DNA of 64,000 nucleotides, from positions 2,232,001-2,296,000 of the forward strand of contig NZ_CP135921.1 of assembly GCF_032397745.1 (NCBI RefSeq). Direction: 5' to 3'. The notes beneath the pieces were generated by a model that made no database searches, had not been told where the DNA came from, and saw nothing but the letters and a program-made list of their open reading frames with translations. Below, in pieces: positions 1 to 9,783 of this stretch; position 1 is the first letter of the stretch, and each line of letters starts with the position of its first letter. Source of the stretch: Bradyrhizobium prioriisuperbiae. Its GTDB lineage: Bacteria > Pseudomonadota > Alphaproteobacteria > Rhizobiales > Xanthobacteraceae. Made by a program: the position numbers and the translations under genes.

Positions 1-562
1 ACGCCGTAACGTGCGGGATCGTCGGGCGATTAATCTCCAGCTCAAAATAGCGGTAGAGCGAGGTGCCGGCCGGAATATCCGCAAGGCTGAAACTGTCACC
101 GCATAAGTACCTGCGATCCGCCAGCCAGCCGTCGAGCAGCTGAAAATAGGTCGAACAGCGCGCAATGCCCTGATTGATCGCAGTCCAGTTTCGCTGATTT
201 TCTGGCGTCCGATAGAACCCCCAGAACACCTCCGTCAGAACGGCTGGCTGCAATGAAGTCTGCGACCAGTCCATCCAACGATCCACTCCGGACCGTTCGC
301 CGGCATCCTTCGGCCAGAACCGATCTGCACCAAATCGCGCGGCAAGATATCGAAGGATGGCGTGGGACTCCCACACCACCGTTCCGGCATCATCGATCAC
401 GGGCACCCGCCCATGAGGGTTCATTGCAAGAAAATCCGGGCCATCGAGTTGGCCGAAACTGCCGCCGGCAGGTATGTGCTCGTGAGCGAGGCCCAACTCG
501 CCTATCAGCCACATGACCTTTTGCACATTGAAAGAGTTGCGTCGCCCCCACACCTTCAACAT
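1..562 (-). CDS. Glutathione S-transferase family protein, 3' end cut by window edge
   Basis: A minus-strand reading frame opens with ATG at 562 and stays open for 187 codons to the window edge, so the C-terminus is missing. The N-terminal thioredoxin fold is clear: a GRRNSFNVQKV stretch near residues 6-16 carries the serine that normally activates glutathione, GRVPV supplies the cis-proline near residue 52, and ESHAILRYL near 63-71 is the glutathione gamma-glutamyl contact. SLADI near residue 168 is the conserved helix of the C-terminal domain. Family members are 200-230 residues, so little is lost. The substrate cannot be predicted. It lies 57 bases upstream of coaA's stop and shares its strand. 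Confidence 0.85.
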   Translation of the reverse strand, partial: MLKVWGRRNSFNVQKVMWLIGELGLAHEHIPAGGSFGQLDGPDFLAMNPHGRVPVIDDAGTVVWESHAILRYLAARFGADRFWPKDAGERSGVDRWMDWSQTSLQPAVLTEVFWGFYRTPENQRNWTAINQGIARCSTYFQLLDGWLADRRYLCGDSFSLADIPAGTSLYRYFELEINRPTIPHVTA

Positions 563-619
563 TGCTCACCGTCATCTTTGCCGGCAGTCACTCCGTGCCA
601 ACTGCTTCGGAAAGCGCAC

Positions 620-1573
620 CTACAGCCGCCGCAGCGACACCTTCTCGATCACATGCTCGCCGCCCTTCTTCAGGATCAGGGTGGCGCGGGGACGGGTCGG
701 CAGGATGTTGTCTTCGAGATTGGCGAGGTTGGTGCGGTCCCAGATCGCGGTGGCGGTGGCGATCGCCTCGTCGTCCGACAGCAGTGCGTAGCGATGGAAG
801 TATGATTTCGGATCGTGGAACGCGGTGTCGCGCAGCGACAGGAAACGCTGCACATACCACTTCCGCAACACCGGCTCTTCCGCATCGATATAGACCGAGA
901 AGTCGAAGAAGTCCGACACGAACGGAATGGCCTGGCCGTCCCGCGGCAACCGTCCGGTCTGCAGCACGTTGACGCCCTCGAGAATCAGGATGTCCGGCTG
1001 GTCGATCTCGACGCTCTGGTGCGGCACGATGTCGTAGGTGTGGTGCGAATAGATCGGCGCCCGCACCGACCGCCGGCCCGCCTTGATGTCGCTGAGAAAG
1101 TTCAGCAGCGTCGGCAGATCGTAGCTTTCCGGAAAGCCCTTCTTCTGCATCAGGCCGCGGCGTTCCAGCACCGCGTTGGGAAACAGAAAGCCGTCGGTGG
1201 TGACCAGGTCGACCTTGGGGCGCGGCGACCAGCGCGCCAGCAGTGCCTGCAGCACACGCGCGGTGGTGGACTTGCCGACCGCCACCGAGCCGGCGACGCC
1301 GATGATGTAGGGCATCTTGCGGTCTTCGATGCCGAGAAAGCGGCGCTGCGCGAAGAACAATCGCTGGGCGGCGGCGACATACATCGACAGCAGCCGAGAC
1401 AGCGGCAGGTAGATGTCCTCGACCTCCTTCAGGTCCAGCCGGTCGTGCAGCGAGCGCAGCGCCGCGATCTCGTCGGCGGCCAGCGTCATCGGCGTATCGT
1501 CGCGCAGCTTCGCCCACTCGTCGCGCGAGAACACCCGGTAGGGATTGTACTGAAGATCGATCCGCGCATCCAT
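620..1573 (-). CDS. coaA: Type I pantothenate kinase
   Basis: Phosphorylates pantothenate with ATP, the first and usually rate-controlling step of coenzyme A synthesis in the cytoplasm. The 317-residue product has the usual type I length. The P-loop GSVAVGKST lies at residues 95-103 after an N-terminal helical segment, and DGFLFPN and PIYSHHTYD, typical of this family, follow. The frame stays open upstream, but ATG at 1573 is preceded by GGGGAG at a good distance and gives the family N-terminus [12 protein letters not shown], so I chose it. It follows hisE by 71 bases on the same strand, a linkage common in Rhizobiales. Confidence 0.95.
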   Translation of the reverse strand: MDARIDLQYNPYRVFSRDEWAKLRDDTPMTLAADEIAALRSLHDRLDLKEVEDIYLPLSRLLSMYVAAAQRLFFAQRRFLGIEDRKMPYIIGVAGSVAVGKSTTARVLQALLARWSPRPKVDLVTTDGFLFPNAVLERRGLMQKKGFPESYDLPTLLNFLSDIKAGRRSVRAPIYSHHTYDIVPHQSVEIDQPDILILEGVNVLQTGRLPRDGQAIPFVSDFFDFSVYIDAEEPVLRKWYVQRFLSLRDTAFHDPKSYFHRYALLSDDEAIATATAIWDRTNLANLEDNILPTRPRATLILKKGGEHVIEKVSLRRL

Positions 1574-1621
1574 GGAAGCGGTACTCCCCACAAATTCCGA
1601 GTATTCGTCTGCCAAATACCC

Positions 1622-1645
1622 GTGTCCCGAATTCAACGTTCGCAT
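1622..1645. repeat. Orphan half of the CTAG double-hairpin repeat
   Basis: The bases from GTGTCCCGAATTC to TTCGCAT match the left arm of the hairpins at 20279 and 35212 except for three bases in the middle of the stem. The matching right arm is absent. It lies between coaA and the hisE stop codon, abutting the latter. I read it as a decayed remnant of that repeat family. Confidence 0.5.
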
Positions 1646-1965
1646 CAGCGCTTGCGCGCCGCCTTCTCCTCAAGCCCGGACTGCTGGGTCCGCTGCGCCA
1701 GCACGGCCTCGACATCCTCGATCGACACGCCGCGCGATTTCAGCAGCACCAGAAGATGAAAGATCGCGTCGGCGCTCTCGGACACCAGGTGATCGCGGTC
1801 GCCCTCGACCGCGGCGATCACCGTCTCCACCGCCTCCTCGCCGAACTTCTTGGCGCAATGGGCCGGACCCTTGTCGAGCAGCTTGCGCGTATAGGACGCC
1901 TCCCCGCCGGACGCCGCGCGGGCATCGATGGTTGCAGCGAGATCATGGATCGTAAACCGGGACAT
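1645..1965 (-). CDS. hisE: Phosphoribosyl-ATP pyrophosphatase
   Basis: Hydrolyses phosphoribosyl-ATP to phosphoribosyl-AMP and pyrophosphate, the second step of histidine synthesis. The 106-residue product is a stand-alone HisE of normal size, not fused to HisI. Its all-alpha MazG-like fold shows the metal-binding motifs EEAVE (residues 43-47) and ESAD (63-66), with the KLLDKGP helix start before them. The start at 1965 gives the typical [10 protein letters not shown] opening and has an AGAGT stretch just upstream. It is the last his gene of the block, 70 bases downstream of hisF; hisI is not in the window. Confidence 0.95.
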   Translation of the reverse strand: MSRFTIHDLAATIDARAASGGEASYTRKLLDKGPAHCAKKFGEEAVETVIAAVEGDRDHLVSESADAIFHLLVLLKSRGVSIEDVEAVLAQRTQQSGLEEKAARKR

Positions 1966-2035
1966 CGCTACTCTTTCTGTCACATCCCTATCATATTGGG
2001 CTGAACTCGGCGTTAGCGAGTCTGGCCATTCTGGA

Positions 2036-2812
2036 TCAAGGATCGAGACGCATCGGCAAACCGGCGCCGCGCATGTGCTCCTTGGCCTGCCGGATGGTGA
2101 ATTCCCCGAAATGGAAAATCGAGGCCGCCAGCACCGCGGTGGCGTGGCCGTCGCGGATGCCGCCGACCAGGTGATCCAGGTTGCCGACACCGCCGGAGGC
2201 GATCACGGGAATTGGCACCCGGTCGGCCACCGCTCGGGTCAGTGCAATGTCGAAGCCCTGGCGGGTGCCGTCGCGGTCCATCGAGGTCAGCAGGATTTCA
2301 CCGGCGCCCAACGCAGCCACTTCCTCGGCATAGCCCAGCGCGTCGATCCCGGTGGCCTTGCGGCCGCCATGGGTGAAGATCTCCCAGCGGTCCGGCGTGC
2401 CAGGCGCACTGACTTTCTTGGCGTCGATGGCGACCACGACGCACTGGCCGCCGAACTTCTCGGCCGCCTCGCGCACGAATTCGCGCCGGCTGACGGCGGC
2501 CGAATTGATCGACACTTTGTCGGCGCCCGAGGTGAGAAGCGTGCGGATGTCCTCGACCACGCGAACGCCGCCGCCCACGGTGAGCGGCATGAAGCAGGCT
2601 TCCGCCGTCCGCCGCACCACATCCAGCATGGTGCCGCGGTTCTCATGAGTGGCGGTGATGTCGAGGAAGGTCAGTTCGTCGGCGCCGGCGGCGTCATAGG
2701 CGATCGCCGCCTCCACCGGATCGCCGGCGTCGCGCAGGTCGACGAAATTGATGCCCTTGACGACCCGGCCATCCTTCACATCGAGACAGGGAATGACGCG
2801 CACCTTGAACAT
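2036..2812 (-). CDS. hisF: Imidazole glycerol phosphate synthase, cyclase subunit
   Basis: Forms imidazole glycerol phosphate and AICAR from PRFAR, using ammonia delivered by HisH. The 258-residue (beta/alpha)8 barrel has both catalytic aspartates, D11 in [13 protein letters not shown] and D130 in VVVAIDAKK, plus the phosphate-binding loops GGGVR near 81 and SGGVGN near the C-terminal half. Length and N-terminus ([10 protein letters not shown]) match the family. Two bases separate it from hisA, so the pair is probably translated together. HisH, its glutaminase partner, is encoded one gene upstream. Confidence 0.97.
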   Translation of the reverse strand: MFKVRVIPCLDVKDGRVVKGINFVDLRDAGDPVEAAIAYDAAGADELTFLDITATHENRGTMLDVVRRTAEACFMPLTVGGGVRVVEDIRTLLTSGADKVSINSAAVSRREFVREAAEKFGGQCVVVAIDAKKVSAPGTPDRWEIFTHGGRKATGIDALGYAEEVAALGAGEILLTSMDRDGTRQGFDIALTRAVADRVPIPVIASGGVGNLDHLVGGIRDGHATAVLAASIFHFGEFTIRQAKEHMRGAGLPMRLDP

Positions 2813-2814
2813 GA

Positions 2815-3555
2815 TCAGGCCGCCTTGCGCGCTGACAGGATCAGCGCCATCGCTTCCGCAGGATCGAGCCGCCCGTCATACAGCGCCCGGCCGGAAATCG
2901 CGCCGGCCAGCTTTTTCGCCGCCGGCGTCAGCAGCGCCTTGACGTCGTCGATCGAAGCCAGGCCGCCGGAGGCGATCACCGGCACCGAAATGGCCTCCGC
3001 CAGTGCGATGGTGGCCTCGAGGTTGAGGCCCTTCAGCAGGCCGTCACGGGCGATATCGGTGAAGATGATGGCGGCAACGCCGGCATCCTCGAACCGCTGC
3101 GCGATCTCCAGCGCGGTGACCTGGGAGGTCTCGGCCCAGCCCTCCACCGCCACCTTGCCGTCGCGGGCGTCCAGTCCGACCGCGACCTGTCCGGGAAATG
3201 CTTTCGCGGCCTGCTTCACCAGCGCCGGATCGCGCACCGCGGCGGTGCCGATGATGACCCTGGCGATGCCCTTGCCGAGCCAGGCTTCGACCGTCGCGAG
3301 ATCGCGAATGCCGCCACCGAGTTGCACCGGCATTTTCACCGTCGCCAACATGGACTCGACCGCCTGCGCGTTCATCGGCTTGCCGGCGAAGGCGCCGTCG
3401 AGGTCGACCACATGCAGATACTCGAAACCCTGGGTCTCGAAGCTTTTCGCCTGCGCCGCGGGATCATTGCTGAACACAGTGGCGCGGGCCATGTCGCCCT
3501 GTTCGAGGCGAACACAAGCGCCGTTTTTCAGATCGATGGCAGGAAACAGAATCAC
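2815..3555 (-). CDS. hisA: ProFAR isomerase (phosphoribosylformimino-AICAR ribotide isomerase)
   Basis: Catalyses the Amadori rearrangement of ProFAR to PRFAR, the substrate of HisFH. The barrel carries the paired aspartates D8 (FPAIDLK) and D129 (VGLDARDG), and the phosphate motif GGIRD at 81-85. Two GTG codons are possible starts, 3564 and 3555. I prefer 3555 because it gives the standard N-terminus [10 protein letters not shown] and places GTG in a GTGA overlap with the hisH stop, implying coupled translation. The product is then 246 residues. Confidence 0.95.
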   Translation of the reverse strand: MILFPAIDLKNGACVRLEQGDMARATVFSNDPAAQAKSFETQGFEYLHVVDLDGAFAGKPMNAQAVESMLATVKMPVQLGGGIRDLATVEAWLGKGIARVIIGTAAVRDPALVKQAAKAFPGQVAVGLDARDGKVAVEGWAETSQVTALEIAQRFEDAGVAAIIFTDIARDGLLKGLNLEATIALAEAISVPVIASGGLASIDDVKALLTPAAKKLAGAISGRALYDGRLDPAEAMALILSARKAA

Positions 3556-4202
3556 GGGGCCCACGTCAGAAAGTTGCCGATCAGAGCGAGCCCAAAGCGC
3601 TGGCTCTTTTCAGGGTGAAATTGAGTGCCGATGGCGGTGTCGCGGGCGACGATGGCGGTGACCGGGCCACCGTAATCAGCGCGGGCCACCACATCGGCGT
3701 CGTTTGCGGCGTTGAGGTGATAGGAGTGCACGAAATAGGCGTGACGACCGTCGTCACCCAGCGGCAATCCCTGCAGCACCGGATGCGGACGCTGGACCTG
3801 CAGCGTGTTCCAGCCCATGTGCGGGATCTTCAGGCTGGCATCACCAGGCGCGATCTTTTCGACATCGCCGGCAATCCAGTCGAACCCGGCCGTGGTGACG
3901 TATTCCTTGCCGCGGGTCGCCATCAGCTGCATGCCGACACAGATGCCGAAGAACGGCCGCGCCTTGCCGCGCACCGTCTCGTTCAGCGCCGACACCATGC
4001 CGTCGAGCGCGTCGAGGCCATGACGGCAATCGGCGAACGCACCGACACCCGGCAGCACCACGCGATCCGCCCGCGACACCACGTCGGGATCGCGGGTGAC
4101 GACGATCTGCGGCGGATGATCGAGGCTGCGCGCCGCCAACTCAAACGCCTTCGCGGCGGAGTGCAGGTTGCCCGAACCATAATCGATGATCGCGACACTC
4201 AT
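3552..4202 (-). CDS. hisH: Imidazole glycerol phosphate synthase, glutaminase subunit
   Basis: Class I glutamine amidotransferase that feeds ammonia into the HisF barrel. The catalytic triad is visible: C88 in GICVGMQL, and H196 and E198 in QFHPEKS. The 216-residue length is normal. Its start ATG overlaps the stop of the DUF2628 gene (ATGA), and its own stop overlaps the hisA start (GTGA), so the three genes form a tightly coupled run. Confidence 0.97.
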   Translation of the reverse strand: MSVAIIDYGSGNLHSAAKAFELAARSLDHPPQIVVTRDPDVVSRADRVVLPGVGAFADCRHGLDALDGMVSALNETVRGKARPFFGICVGMQLMATRGKEYVTTAGFDWIAGDVEKIAPGDASLKIPHMGWNTLQVQRPHPVLQGLPLGDDGRHAYFVHSYHLNAANDADVVARADYGGPVTAIVARDTAIGTQFHPEKSQRFGLALIGNFLTWAP

Positions 4203-4708
4203 CGCGGCGCTCCCGGCTGCGGGAATAGCCCCATGATCTCGCCATGCGGCGGCTGCACCCGCGCGGCCGGACGCACCGGCGGCGGCGATCCGCGATCGAT
4301 CGAGGCGCCATCGGCGGACGCTGTGCGTCCCTCGGCCCAGCGATCGAAGAACCGGCGTTCCGCCTCATCGCTATTCCTGGCGGCCACCACATCGAGTTCC
4401 CGCCATTTGCCGCGCGACAGGGTCCAGCGCCGCAGGCTGGACGCCTCGAAGCCCATCAGCAAGGCGATCAAAAGCATGACCGTAAAGCGCACATCGGAGC
4501 CGAGGCGCAGCGCCCAGAGCCCCGCCGCAACGGCCACGACAAGCACGAGGTAGCCCACCAGCGCCAGCCACAGCCGATGGAAAGCCAGCCACAGCGGAGC
4601 CGCGACCGCTGCCCAGACATGAAAGCCGTCGCGCACGAACACAAAGCGGTCGGTCGCCTCAGCGGCGCCACCTGCCGTCACCGGGCCATGAACTGTGTAA
4701 ACCGGCAT
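4199..4708 (-). CDS. DUF2628-type small membrane protein within the his operon
   Basis: Unknown function. The 169-residue product has a short soluble start (MPVYTVHGP), a phenylalanine/valine-rich [12 protein letters not shown] stretch leading into hydrophobic segments at roughly 31-64 and 73-88, and a basic, proline-rich cytoplasmic tail. The FVRDGFxxxA pattern is characteristic of DUF2628 proteins. The reading frame continues upstream through the palindrome at 4791, but ATG at 4708 has GGAGAG before it and gives the expected N-terminus. It overlaps hisH by four bases and sits between hisB and hisH; the position suggests co-expression with histidine genes, not a role in the pathway. Confidence 0.85.
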   Translation of the reverse strand: MPVYTVHGPVTAGGAAEATDRFVFVRDGFHVWAAVAAPLWLAFHRLWLALVGYLVLVVAVAAGLWALRLGSDVRFTVMLLIALLMGFEASSLRRWTLSRGKWRELDVVAARNSDEAERRFFDRWAEGRTASADGASIDRGSPPPVRPAARVQPPHGEIMGLFPQPGAPR

Positions 4709-4790
4709 TGCACTCTCCGGATATCTTGCAGCTTCGCGCGACACCGCGAAGCCCGATCCGCATGACGGATCGCTATGAATCTTTATGTTT

Positions 4791-4839
4791 GAGCATGATC
4801 TTGTCGGAAAACCGGTACCCACTTTTCCGGATCATGCTC
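4791..4839. repeat. Short intergenic palindrome, ACCGG core
   Basis: An imperfect inverted repeat bounded by GAGCATGATC and GATCATGCTC, with inner arms GGAAAACCGG and the TTTTCCG half. The same core (aaaACCGGtaccCACTT) occurs in related palindromes at 11335 and 46469. Its right edge runs into the hisB stop codon, so it may end or protect the hisB part of the transcript. Dispersed elements of this kind are common in Rhizobiales. Confidence 0.75.
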
Positions 4840-5432
4840 TAGCCGCCGAGCTGTCCCTTGGTGGACGGCACTTCGCCGGCATTGCGCGGATCGATCGCGA
4901 CAGCCGCCCGCAGGGCCCGCGCCAGACCCTTGAAGCAGGATTCGGAGATATGATGGCTGTTCTCGCCATACAACGTCTCGACATGCAGGGTGATGCCGGC
5001 ATTCATGGCGAACGCATTGAACCACTCGCGCACCAGTTCGGTGTCGAATTCACCGATCTTGTCGCGCGGGAAGTCCACCTTGAACACCAGCACCGGGCGC
5101 CCGGAAATGTCGATGACCACGCGCGTCAGCGTCTCATCCATCGGCATGTGGACGCCTGCATAACGCGTGATGCCCGCCATGGTGCCGAGCGCCTGCTTCA
5201 CCGCCTGGCCCAGCGCGATGCCGACGTCCTCGGTGGTATGGTGATGGTCGACATGCAGGTCGCCATCCGCCTTGACGGTGATGTCGATGCGCGAATGCCG
5301 CGCCAGCAGGTCCAGCATATGGTCGAAAAAGCCGATTCCGGTCGCAACCTGGGACACGCCGGTGCCGTCCAGATTGACGGATACCGCGATGTCGGTTTCC
5401 TTGGTTTTGCGCGTAATCGTGGCCGTGCGCAT
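4839..5432 (-). CDS. hisB: Imidazoleglycerol-phosphate dehydratase
   Basis: Dehydrates imidazole glycerol phosphate to imidazole acetol phosphate with two Mn ions. The 197-residue monofunctional enzyme shows the two internally repeated metal motifs, [14 protein letters not shown] at 62-75 and [11 protein letters not shown] near 167-177, and FFDHML near 35-40. It lacks a phosphatase domain. ATG at 5432 gives the family start [15 protein letters not shown]; upstream in-frame codons belong to the divergent promoter region with hslV. It is the first gene of the histidine block read on this strand. Confidence 0.96.
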   Translation of the reverse strand: MRTATITRKTKETDIAVSVNLDGTGVSQVATGIGFFDHMLDLLARHSRIDITVKADGDLHVDHHHTTEDVGIALGQAVKQALGTMAGITRYAGVHMPMDETLTRVVIDISGRPVLVFKVDFPRDKIGEFDTELVREWFNAFAMNAGITLHVETLYGENSHHISESCFKGLARALRAAVAIDPRNAGEVPSTKGQLGG

Positions 5433-5592
5433 TGCTGAAGAGCCTGTTTTGGAGGTCGGAACCGGGGCCCTTTTAACAGGCACGGACCGCCTTCGCTACT
5501 GCAGTATGACGCTATTATTGCAGCTATGGTGACCGGAAATCGCATTCCCGGGCAATGGGAAGACCCTGAAAAGGCGTCGGAAACGCCGCTGA

Positions 5593-5616
5593 TTGCAAGT
5601 CGGCCACCGGCCCCCT
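5593..5616 (+). promoter_or_regulatory. Possible heat-shock (sigma-32 type) promoter of hslV
   Basis: TTGCAAG at 5593 and CCCCCTAAAT starting at 5611 are separated by about 12 bases, close to the CTTGAA / CCCCATnTA pattern of heat-shock promoters. The proposed start would give a leader of about 20 bases before hslV. HslVU is a heat-shock protease in many bacteria, which makes the match plausible, but it is imperfect. Confidence 0.4.
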
Positions 5617-5644
5617 AAATCTGGCCGATCGAAAAGGACCGGAT

Positions 5645-6208
5645 ATGCACCCATCGAACTCGGAAAACACCCCCGTCTGGCATGGCACCACCATTCTGAC
5701 TGTCCGCAAGGGCGGACGGGTGGTGATCGGCGGCGACGGCCAGGTCTCCATCGGCCAGACCGTGATCAAATCCAACGCCAAAAAGGTCCGCAAGCTCGGC
5801 AAGGGCGACGTGATCGGCGGCTTCGCCGGCGCCACCGCCGACGCCTTCACTTTGTTCGAGCGGCTGGAAAGCAAGCTGGAGCAATATCCGGGGCAATTGA
5901 CCCGCGCCGCGGTCGAGCTTGCCAAGGACTGGCGGACCGACCGTTACCTGCGCCGGCTCGAGGCCATGATGATCGTCGCCGACAAGGACGTCTCGCTGGT
6001 GCTGACCGGCACCGGCGACGTGCTGGAGCCGGAAGGCGGCGTGATGGCGATCGGCTCGGGCGGCAACTATGCCCTCGCAGCCGCCCGTGCCTTGGTCGAC
6101 ACCGACAAGGACGCGGAAACCATCGTGCGGCGCGCGCTGGATATCGCCGCCGACATCTGTGTCTACACCAACCGCAACCTGACCATCGAAGCGCTGAGCG
6201 CAACCTGA
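5645..6208 (+). CDS. hslV: ATP-dependent protease peptidase subunit HslV
   Basis: Proteolytic subunit of the HslUV (ClpYQ) protease, which forms a double hexamer capped by HslU. It belongs to the N-terminal nucleophile family: the catalytic threonine is T15 in [12 protein letters not shown], so a 14-residue propeptide must be removed. The GDGQVS and GSGGNYA motifs are present and the length (187 residues) is normal. AAGGA lies upstream of ATG 5645. Its partner hslU is not adjacent but three genes downstream on the same strand. Confidence 0.96.
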   Translation: MHPSNSENTPVWHGTTILTVRKGGRVVIGGDGQVSIGQTVIKSNAKKVRKLGKGDVIGGFAGATADAFTLFERLESKLEQYPGQLTRAAVELAKDWRTDRYLRRLEAMMIVADKDVSLVLTGTGDVLEPEGGVMAIGSGGNYALAAARALVDTDKDAETIVRRALDIAADICVYTNRNLTIEALSAT

Positions 6209-6209
6209 C

Positions 6210-6824
6210 ATGAGCAGATCCGGCGAGGCGCCTCAGATCGCGGCACCGGCGCCCGGGCTGTCGCTCTCCCGCGGGGTGACGATCGCGGTGCTGCTGATCG
6301 TCGCGCAGGCGGCCATCCTGTTCGCCATGGGTCGGCTGCCGATCTGCGCCTGCGGTTATGTCAAGCTGTGGCACGGCGTGGTGCTGAGTTCGGAGAACTC
6401 GCAGCACATCGCCGACTGGTACACATTCTCCCACATCATCCACGGCTTCATCTTTTATGCCCTGACCTGGCTGCTGCTGCCGAAAGCCACATGGATCGTC
6501 CGGCTGATCGTTGCCATCCTGGTCGAAGGCGCCTGGGAGCTGCTGGAGAATTCACCCATCATCATCGATCGTTATCGCGCCGGCACCATCTCACTGGATT
6601 ATTACGGCGACAGCATCGTCAACTCGGTGTCCGATACACTGGCGATGGTGACCGGCTTCCTGGTCGCAAAAAAGCTTCCGGTGCTGGTCACGGTTGCGAT
6701 TGCCATCGCCTTCGAGGTTCTGGTGGGCCTGCATATTCGCGACAATCTGACACTCAACATCATCATGCTGATTCATCCGTTCGAGACCATCCGCGCGTGG
6801 CAAAGTGGCCCACCGATCATCTGA
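6210..6824 (+). CDS. DUF2585 / UPF0314 membrane protein
   Basis: A 204-residue inner-membrane protein with hydrophobic segments near residues 22-41, 72-92, 97-112 and 150-175. It contains the family pattern [11 protein letters not shown] near residue 47, [17 protein letters not shown] near 64-80 and [18 protein letters not shown] near 107-124, recognisable as the alphaproteobacterial UPF0314/DUF2585 family. The histidines and acidic residues in these loops could bind metal or substrate, but no function is known. It begins one base after the hslV stop, so it is probably co-transcribed with it. Confidence 0.85.
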   Translation: MSRSGEAPQIAAPAPGLSLSRGVTIAVLLIVAQAAILFAMGRLPICACGYVKLWHGVVLSSENSQHIADWYTFSHIIHGFIFYALTWLLLPKATWIVRLIVAILVEGAWELLENSPIIIDRYRAGTISLDYYGDSIVNSVSDTLAMVTGFLVAKKLPVLVTVAIAIAFEVLVGLHIRDNLTLNIIMLIHPFETIRAWQSGPPII

Positions 6825-6876
6825 ACAGGCGACTTGTGATCCGGCCAATGCTGCTTAGGTCTCCACTGGACAACCG

Positions 6877-7968
6877 ATGCCCATGATAACGAACGACATG
6901 TTGGCGAGAGGCGTGGCTGACGGCATCATTACTGCCGAACAAGCCGAGCGCCTGCGCGCGCTGGACAATTCAAGCGAACCGCTGGATCTGCCGTCGTCCC
7001 CCGACGATGAGCAACTGCGTTTTGTCAGCGGATTCAGCGATGTTTTCGTCACCCTCGGCCTTGCCATGTTCGTCGGCGCCGTCGGCTATTTCATCGACCG
7101 GTCGTACGGCGGCGCGGCCATGTGGATCGGCGTTGCCGTGATTACCTGGTTGCTCGCGGAATTCTTCACCCGGAAGCGGCGGATGGCACTGCCGAGCATC
7201 GTGCTTCTGATCGGGTTCGCCGCCGCGGCGTTCATCGGCTTGGATGCGCTGCTGGCCGGCCTGTTCGTGGACCACGGCGGCAGGCAAACGCCGTCCACCG
7301 CAATACCGCTGGGTATCGACGGCGCACCGCCCACGGTCATGGCGGTCGCGGCGCTGCTCACGGTTTTGCTGACGGCCGCACATTACTGGCGGTTTCGCGT
7401 GCCCATCACCATCGCCGCCGGCTGCGCCGCGCTGACGATTGCGGTTGTCGGACTGGCCTACAGCCTGATCCCTCAACTGGCATCGGTCGGATACGCTGCG
7501 GTCATTTTCGTTTGCAGCCTTGCTGTTTTCGCTTTGGCGATGCGCTTCGACATGTCTGACCCGGAGCGCCTGACCCGGCGCACCGACATCGCCTTCTGGC
7601 TGCACCTGCTCGCGGCGCCCTTGATCGTTCATTCGCTGATCCGAGGATTGCTGGTCGATCCCACCAGGCTGGACCCGGCATCGGCTGTTGCCATCATGGT
7701 GGTCTTTCTGGCGCTGAGCCTCGTCGCAGTGCTGATCGACCGCCGTGCGATGCTGGTCTCTGGCCTGGCCTACACCGGCTACGCCTTCGCGACATTGTTC
7801 CGCGCGGCGGGGTTTTCGGACATCACCACGCCGGCGACACTCCTGGTGCTCGGCGCCTTCGTGCTGCTGCTCAGCGCAGGCTGGCGGCCGCTGCGGGCGG
7901 CGGTCTGGCGCGTGACGCCATCAGTCCTGACCCGCCGCCTCCCCCGACTCAGTGTGCAGACCACCTGA
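6877..7968 (+). CDS. Polytopic membrane protein of unknown function
   Basis: A 363-residue protein I do not assign to a characterised family. Residues 1-48 are soluble and helical (LARGVADGIITAEQAERL), reminiscent of the N-terminus of DUF2157-type membrane proteins; the remainder contains about ten hydrophobic segments, with a loop rich in Gly/Thr/Pro near residues 134-152. ATG 6883 is an alternative start two codons later. Its stop overlaps the start of the GNAT gene by one base (TGATG), so the two are likely translated in series. Confidence 0.7.
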   Translation: MPMITNDMLARGVADGIITAEQAERLRALDNSSEPLDLPSSPDDEQLRFVSGFSDVFVTLGLAMFVGAVGYFIDRSYGGAAMWIGVAVITWLLAEFFTRKRRMALPSIVLLIGFAAAAFIGLDALLAGLFVDHGGRQTPSTAIPLGIDGAPPTVMAVAALLTVLLTAAHYWRFRVPITIAAGCAALTIAVVGLAYSLIPQLASVGYAAVIFVCSLAVFALAMRFDMSDPERLTRRTDIAFWLHLLAAPLIVHSLIRGLLVDPTRLDPASAVAIMVVFLALSLVAVLIDRRAMLVSGLAYTGYAFATLFRAAGFSDITTPATLLVLGAFVLLLSAGWRPLRAAVWRVTPSVLTRRLPRLSVQTT

Positions 7969-8462
7969 TGACGGACCACACCTACCAGTTCTCTCCAATG
8001 ACCAGCGACGATCTGCCAATGGTGCGGCGCTGGCTGGAGACGCCTGATGTGATCGCATGGTGGGGCGATGCCGCCGAACAGTACGCGCTGGTGAGCGGCG
8101 ATATGGACGAGCCGGCGATGGCGCAGTTCATCGTGGCGACCGACCGGCAGCGATTCGCCTATTTGCAGAGCTTCGATCTCACCGCATGGCCGGAGGACGG
8201 CTTTGGCCCGCAGCCCGCCGGCACCCGCGCCATCGACCAGTTCATCGGCGAGCCCGGCATGCTCGATCGTGGCCATGGTTCGGCTTTCATTCGCGCGTTT
8301 ATCGCTGATCTCTTCACAATGGGAACACCCCGTGTCATCACCGATCCTGACCCCGCCAATGCGAGGGCGATCCGGGCCTATGAAAAGGCCGGCTTTCGTA
8401 AGGGTGGCGTGGTGACCACGCAGGGCGGCCCCGCACTTCTGATGGTATGCAACAATGACTGA
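7968..8462 (+). CDS. GNAT family N-acetyltransferase, AAC(6')-like
   Basis: Predicted acetyl-CoA-dependent acetyltransferase of 164 residues. The acetyl-CoA pyrophosphate loop is DRGHGSAFI near 99-107, and the later [18 protein letters not shown] segment (about 125-142) is the conserved helix-turn of GNAT enzymes. The [18 protein letters not shown] start resembles the AAC(6')/IucB-like subgroup. Resemblance alone does not show antibiotic modification; in this chromosomal position, overlapping hslU by eight bases, a housekeeping amine or protein substrate is as likely. Confidence 0.85.
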   Translation: MTDHTYQFSPMTSDDLPMVRRWLETPDVIAWWGDAAEQYALVSGDMDEPAMAQFIVATDRQRFAYLQSFDLTAWPEDGFGPQPAGTRAIDQFIGEPGMLDRGHGSAFIRAFIADLFTMGTPRVITDPDPANARAIRAYEKAGFRKGGVVTTQGGPALLMVCNND

Positions 8463-9756
8463 CTTCTCTCCCCGTGAAATCGTATCCGAGCTCGACCGCT
8501 TCATTGTCGGCCAGGGCGATGCCAAGCGCGCCGTCGCGATCGCGCTGCGCAACCGCTGGCGCCGGCTGCAGCTCACGGGCTCGCTGCGCGAAGAAGTGCT
8601 GCCGAAAAACATCCTGATGATCGGGCCCACCGGCGTCGGCAAAACCGAGATTTCGCGGCGGCTCGCCAAGCTCGCCGGCGCGCCCTTCATCAAGGTCGAA
8701 GCAACGAAATTCACCGAGGTCGGTTATGTCGGGCGCGACGTCGAACAGATCATCCGCGACCTGGTCGAGGTCGGGATCGGCCAGACCCGCGAGCGCAAGC
8801 GCAAGGACGTGCAGGCCCGCGCCCAGCTCGCCGCCGAGGAGCGCGTACTCGACGCCCTGGTCGGCGCCAATTCCAGCACGGCGACCCGAGATTCCTTCCG
8901 CCGTAAACTGCGCGCCGGCGAACTCAACGACAAGGAAATCGAGATCGAGGTGCAGTCTTCCGGCGGCATGCCGGCGTTCGAAATTCCGGGCATGCCGGGT
9001 GCGCAAATCGGCGCGATCTCGATCGGCGACATCTTCGGCAAGATGGGCAACCGCACCAAGCCGCGCCGCTTGACGGTGGAGGACTCCCACGAGCTTCTGG
9101 TCAACGAGGAATCCGACAAGCTGCTCGACACCGACAAGCTGATCGGAGAAGCGATCCATGCGGTGGAGAACAACGGCATCGTGTTCCTGGACGAGATCGA
9201 CAAGATTTGCGCCCGCGATGGCCGCGCCGGCGCCGACGTCTCGCGCGAAGGCGTGCAGCGTGACCTCTTGCCACTGATCGAAGGCACCACCGTCACCACC
9301 AAGCATGGCCAGGTGAAGACCGACCACATCCTGTTCATTGCATCAGGCGCGTTCCATGTGGCGAAGCCTTCCGACCTGCTGCCGGAACTGCAGGGCCGCC
9401 TGCCGATCCGAGTCGAGTTGCAGGCGCTGACCCGCGACGATTTCCGCCGCATCCTGACCGAGCCGGAAGCCTCGCTGATCAAGCAGTATGTCGCGCTGAT
9501 GTTAACCGAAGGCGTGACGCTGGACATCACCGATGACGCCATCGACGCGCTCGCCGACGTCGCCGTTGGCGTCAATTCCAGTGTCGAGAACATCGGCGCG
9601 CGGCGGCTGCAAACCGTGATGGAGCGGGTGCTGGACGAGATTTCGTTCGTCGCGCCGGATCGCAACGGCGAAACCATCCGTATCGACGCCGCCTATGTGC
9701 AGAAGCATGTCGGCGATCTCGCCAAGAACACCGACCTCAGCAGGTTTATTCTGTAA
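8455..9756 (+). CDS. hslU: ATP-dependent protease ATPase subunit HslU
   Basis: AAA+ unfoldase that feeds substrates into HslV. Walker A is GPTGVGKT at 57-64, the pore loop GYVGRD is at about 89-94, Walker B is IVFLDEIDK near 243-251, the I-domain insertion lies between them, and the C-terminus ends in RFIL, the tail that docks into HslV. The 433-residue length is normal. The start overlaps the GNAT gene, so its ribosome binding site lies inside that coding sequence. Separation from hslV by three genes is discussed in the findings. Confidence 0.97.
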   Translation: MTDFSPREIVSELDRFIVGQGDAKRAVAIALRNRWRRLQLTGSLREEVLPKNILMIGPTGVGKTEISRRLAKLAGAPFIKVEATKFTEVGYVGRDVEQIIRDLVEVGIGQTRERKRKDVQARAQLAAEERVLDALVGANSSTATRDSFRRKLRAGELNDKEIEIEVQSSGGMPAFEIPGMPGAQIGAISIGDIFGKMGNRTKPRRLTVEDSHELLVNEESDKLLDTDKLIGEAIHAVENNGIVFLDEIDKICARDGRAGADVSREGVQRDLLPLIEGTTVTTKHGQVKTDHILFIASGAFHVAKPSDLLPELQGRLPIRVELQALTRDDFRRILTEPEASLIKQYVALMLTEGVTLDITDDAIDALADVAVGVNSSVENIGARRLQTVMERVLDEISFVAPDRNGETIRIDAAYVQKHVGDLAKNTDLSRFIL

Positions 9757-9783
9757 ACACCTCGTGGCTCGACGGTACCTGCG

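Noticed and set aside
1928..3661. 577-codon open frame on the plus strand
   Set aside because: It is antisense to hisF and hisA, which have full family motifs. GC-rich codon bias in one frame opens the opposite frame.
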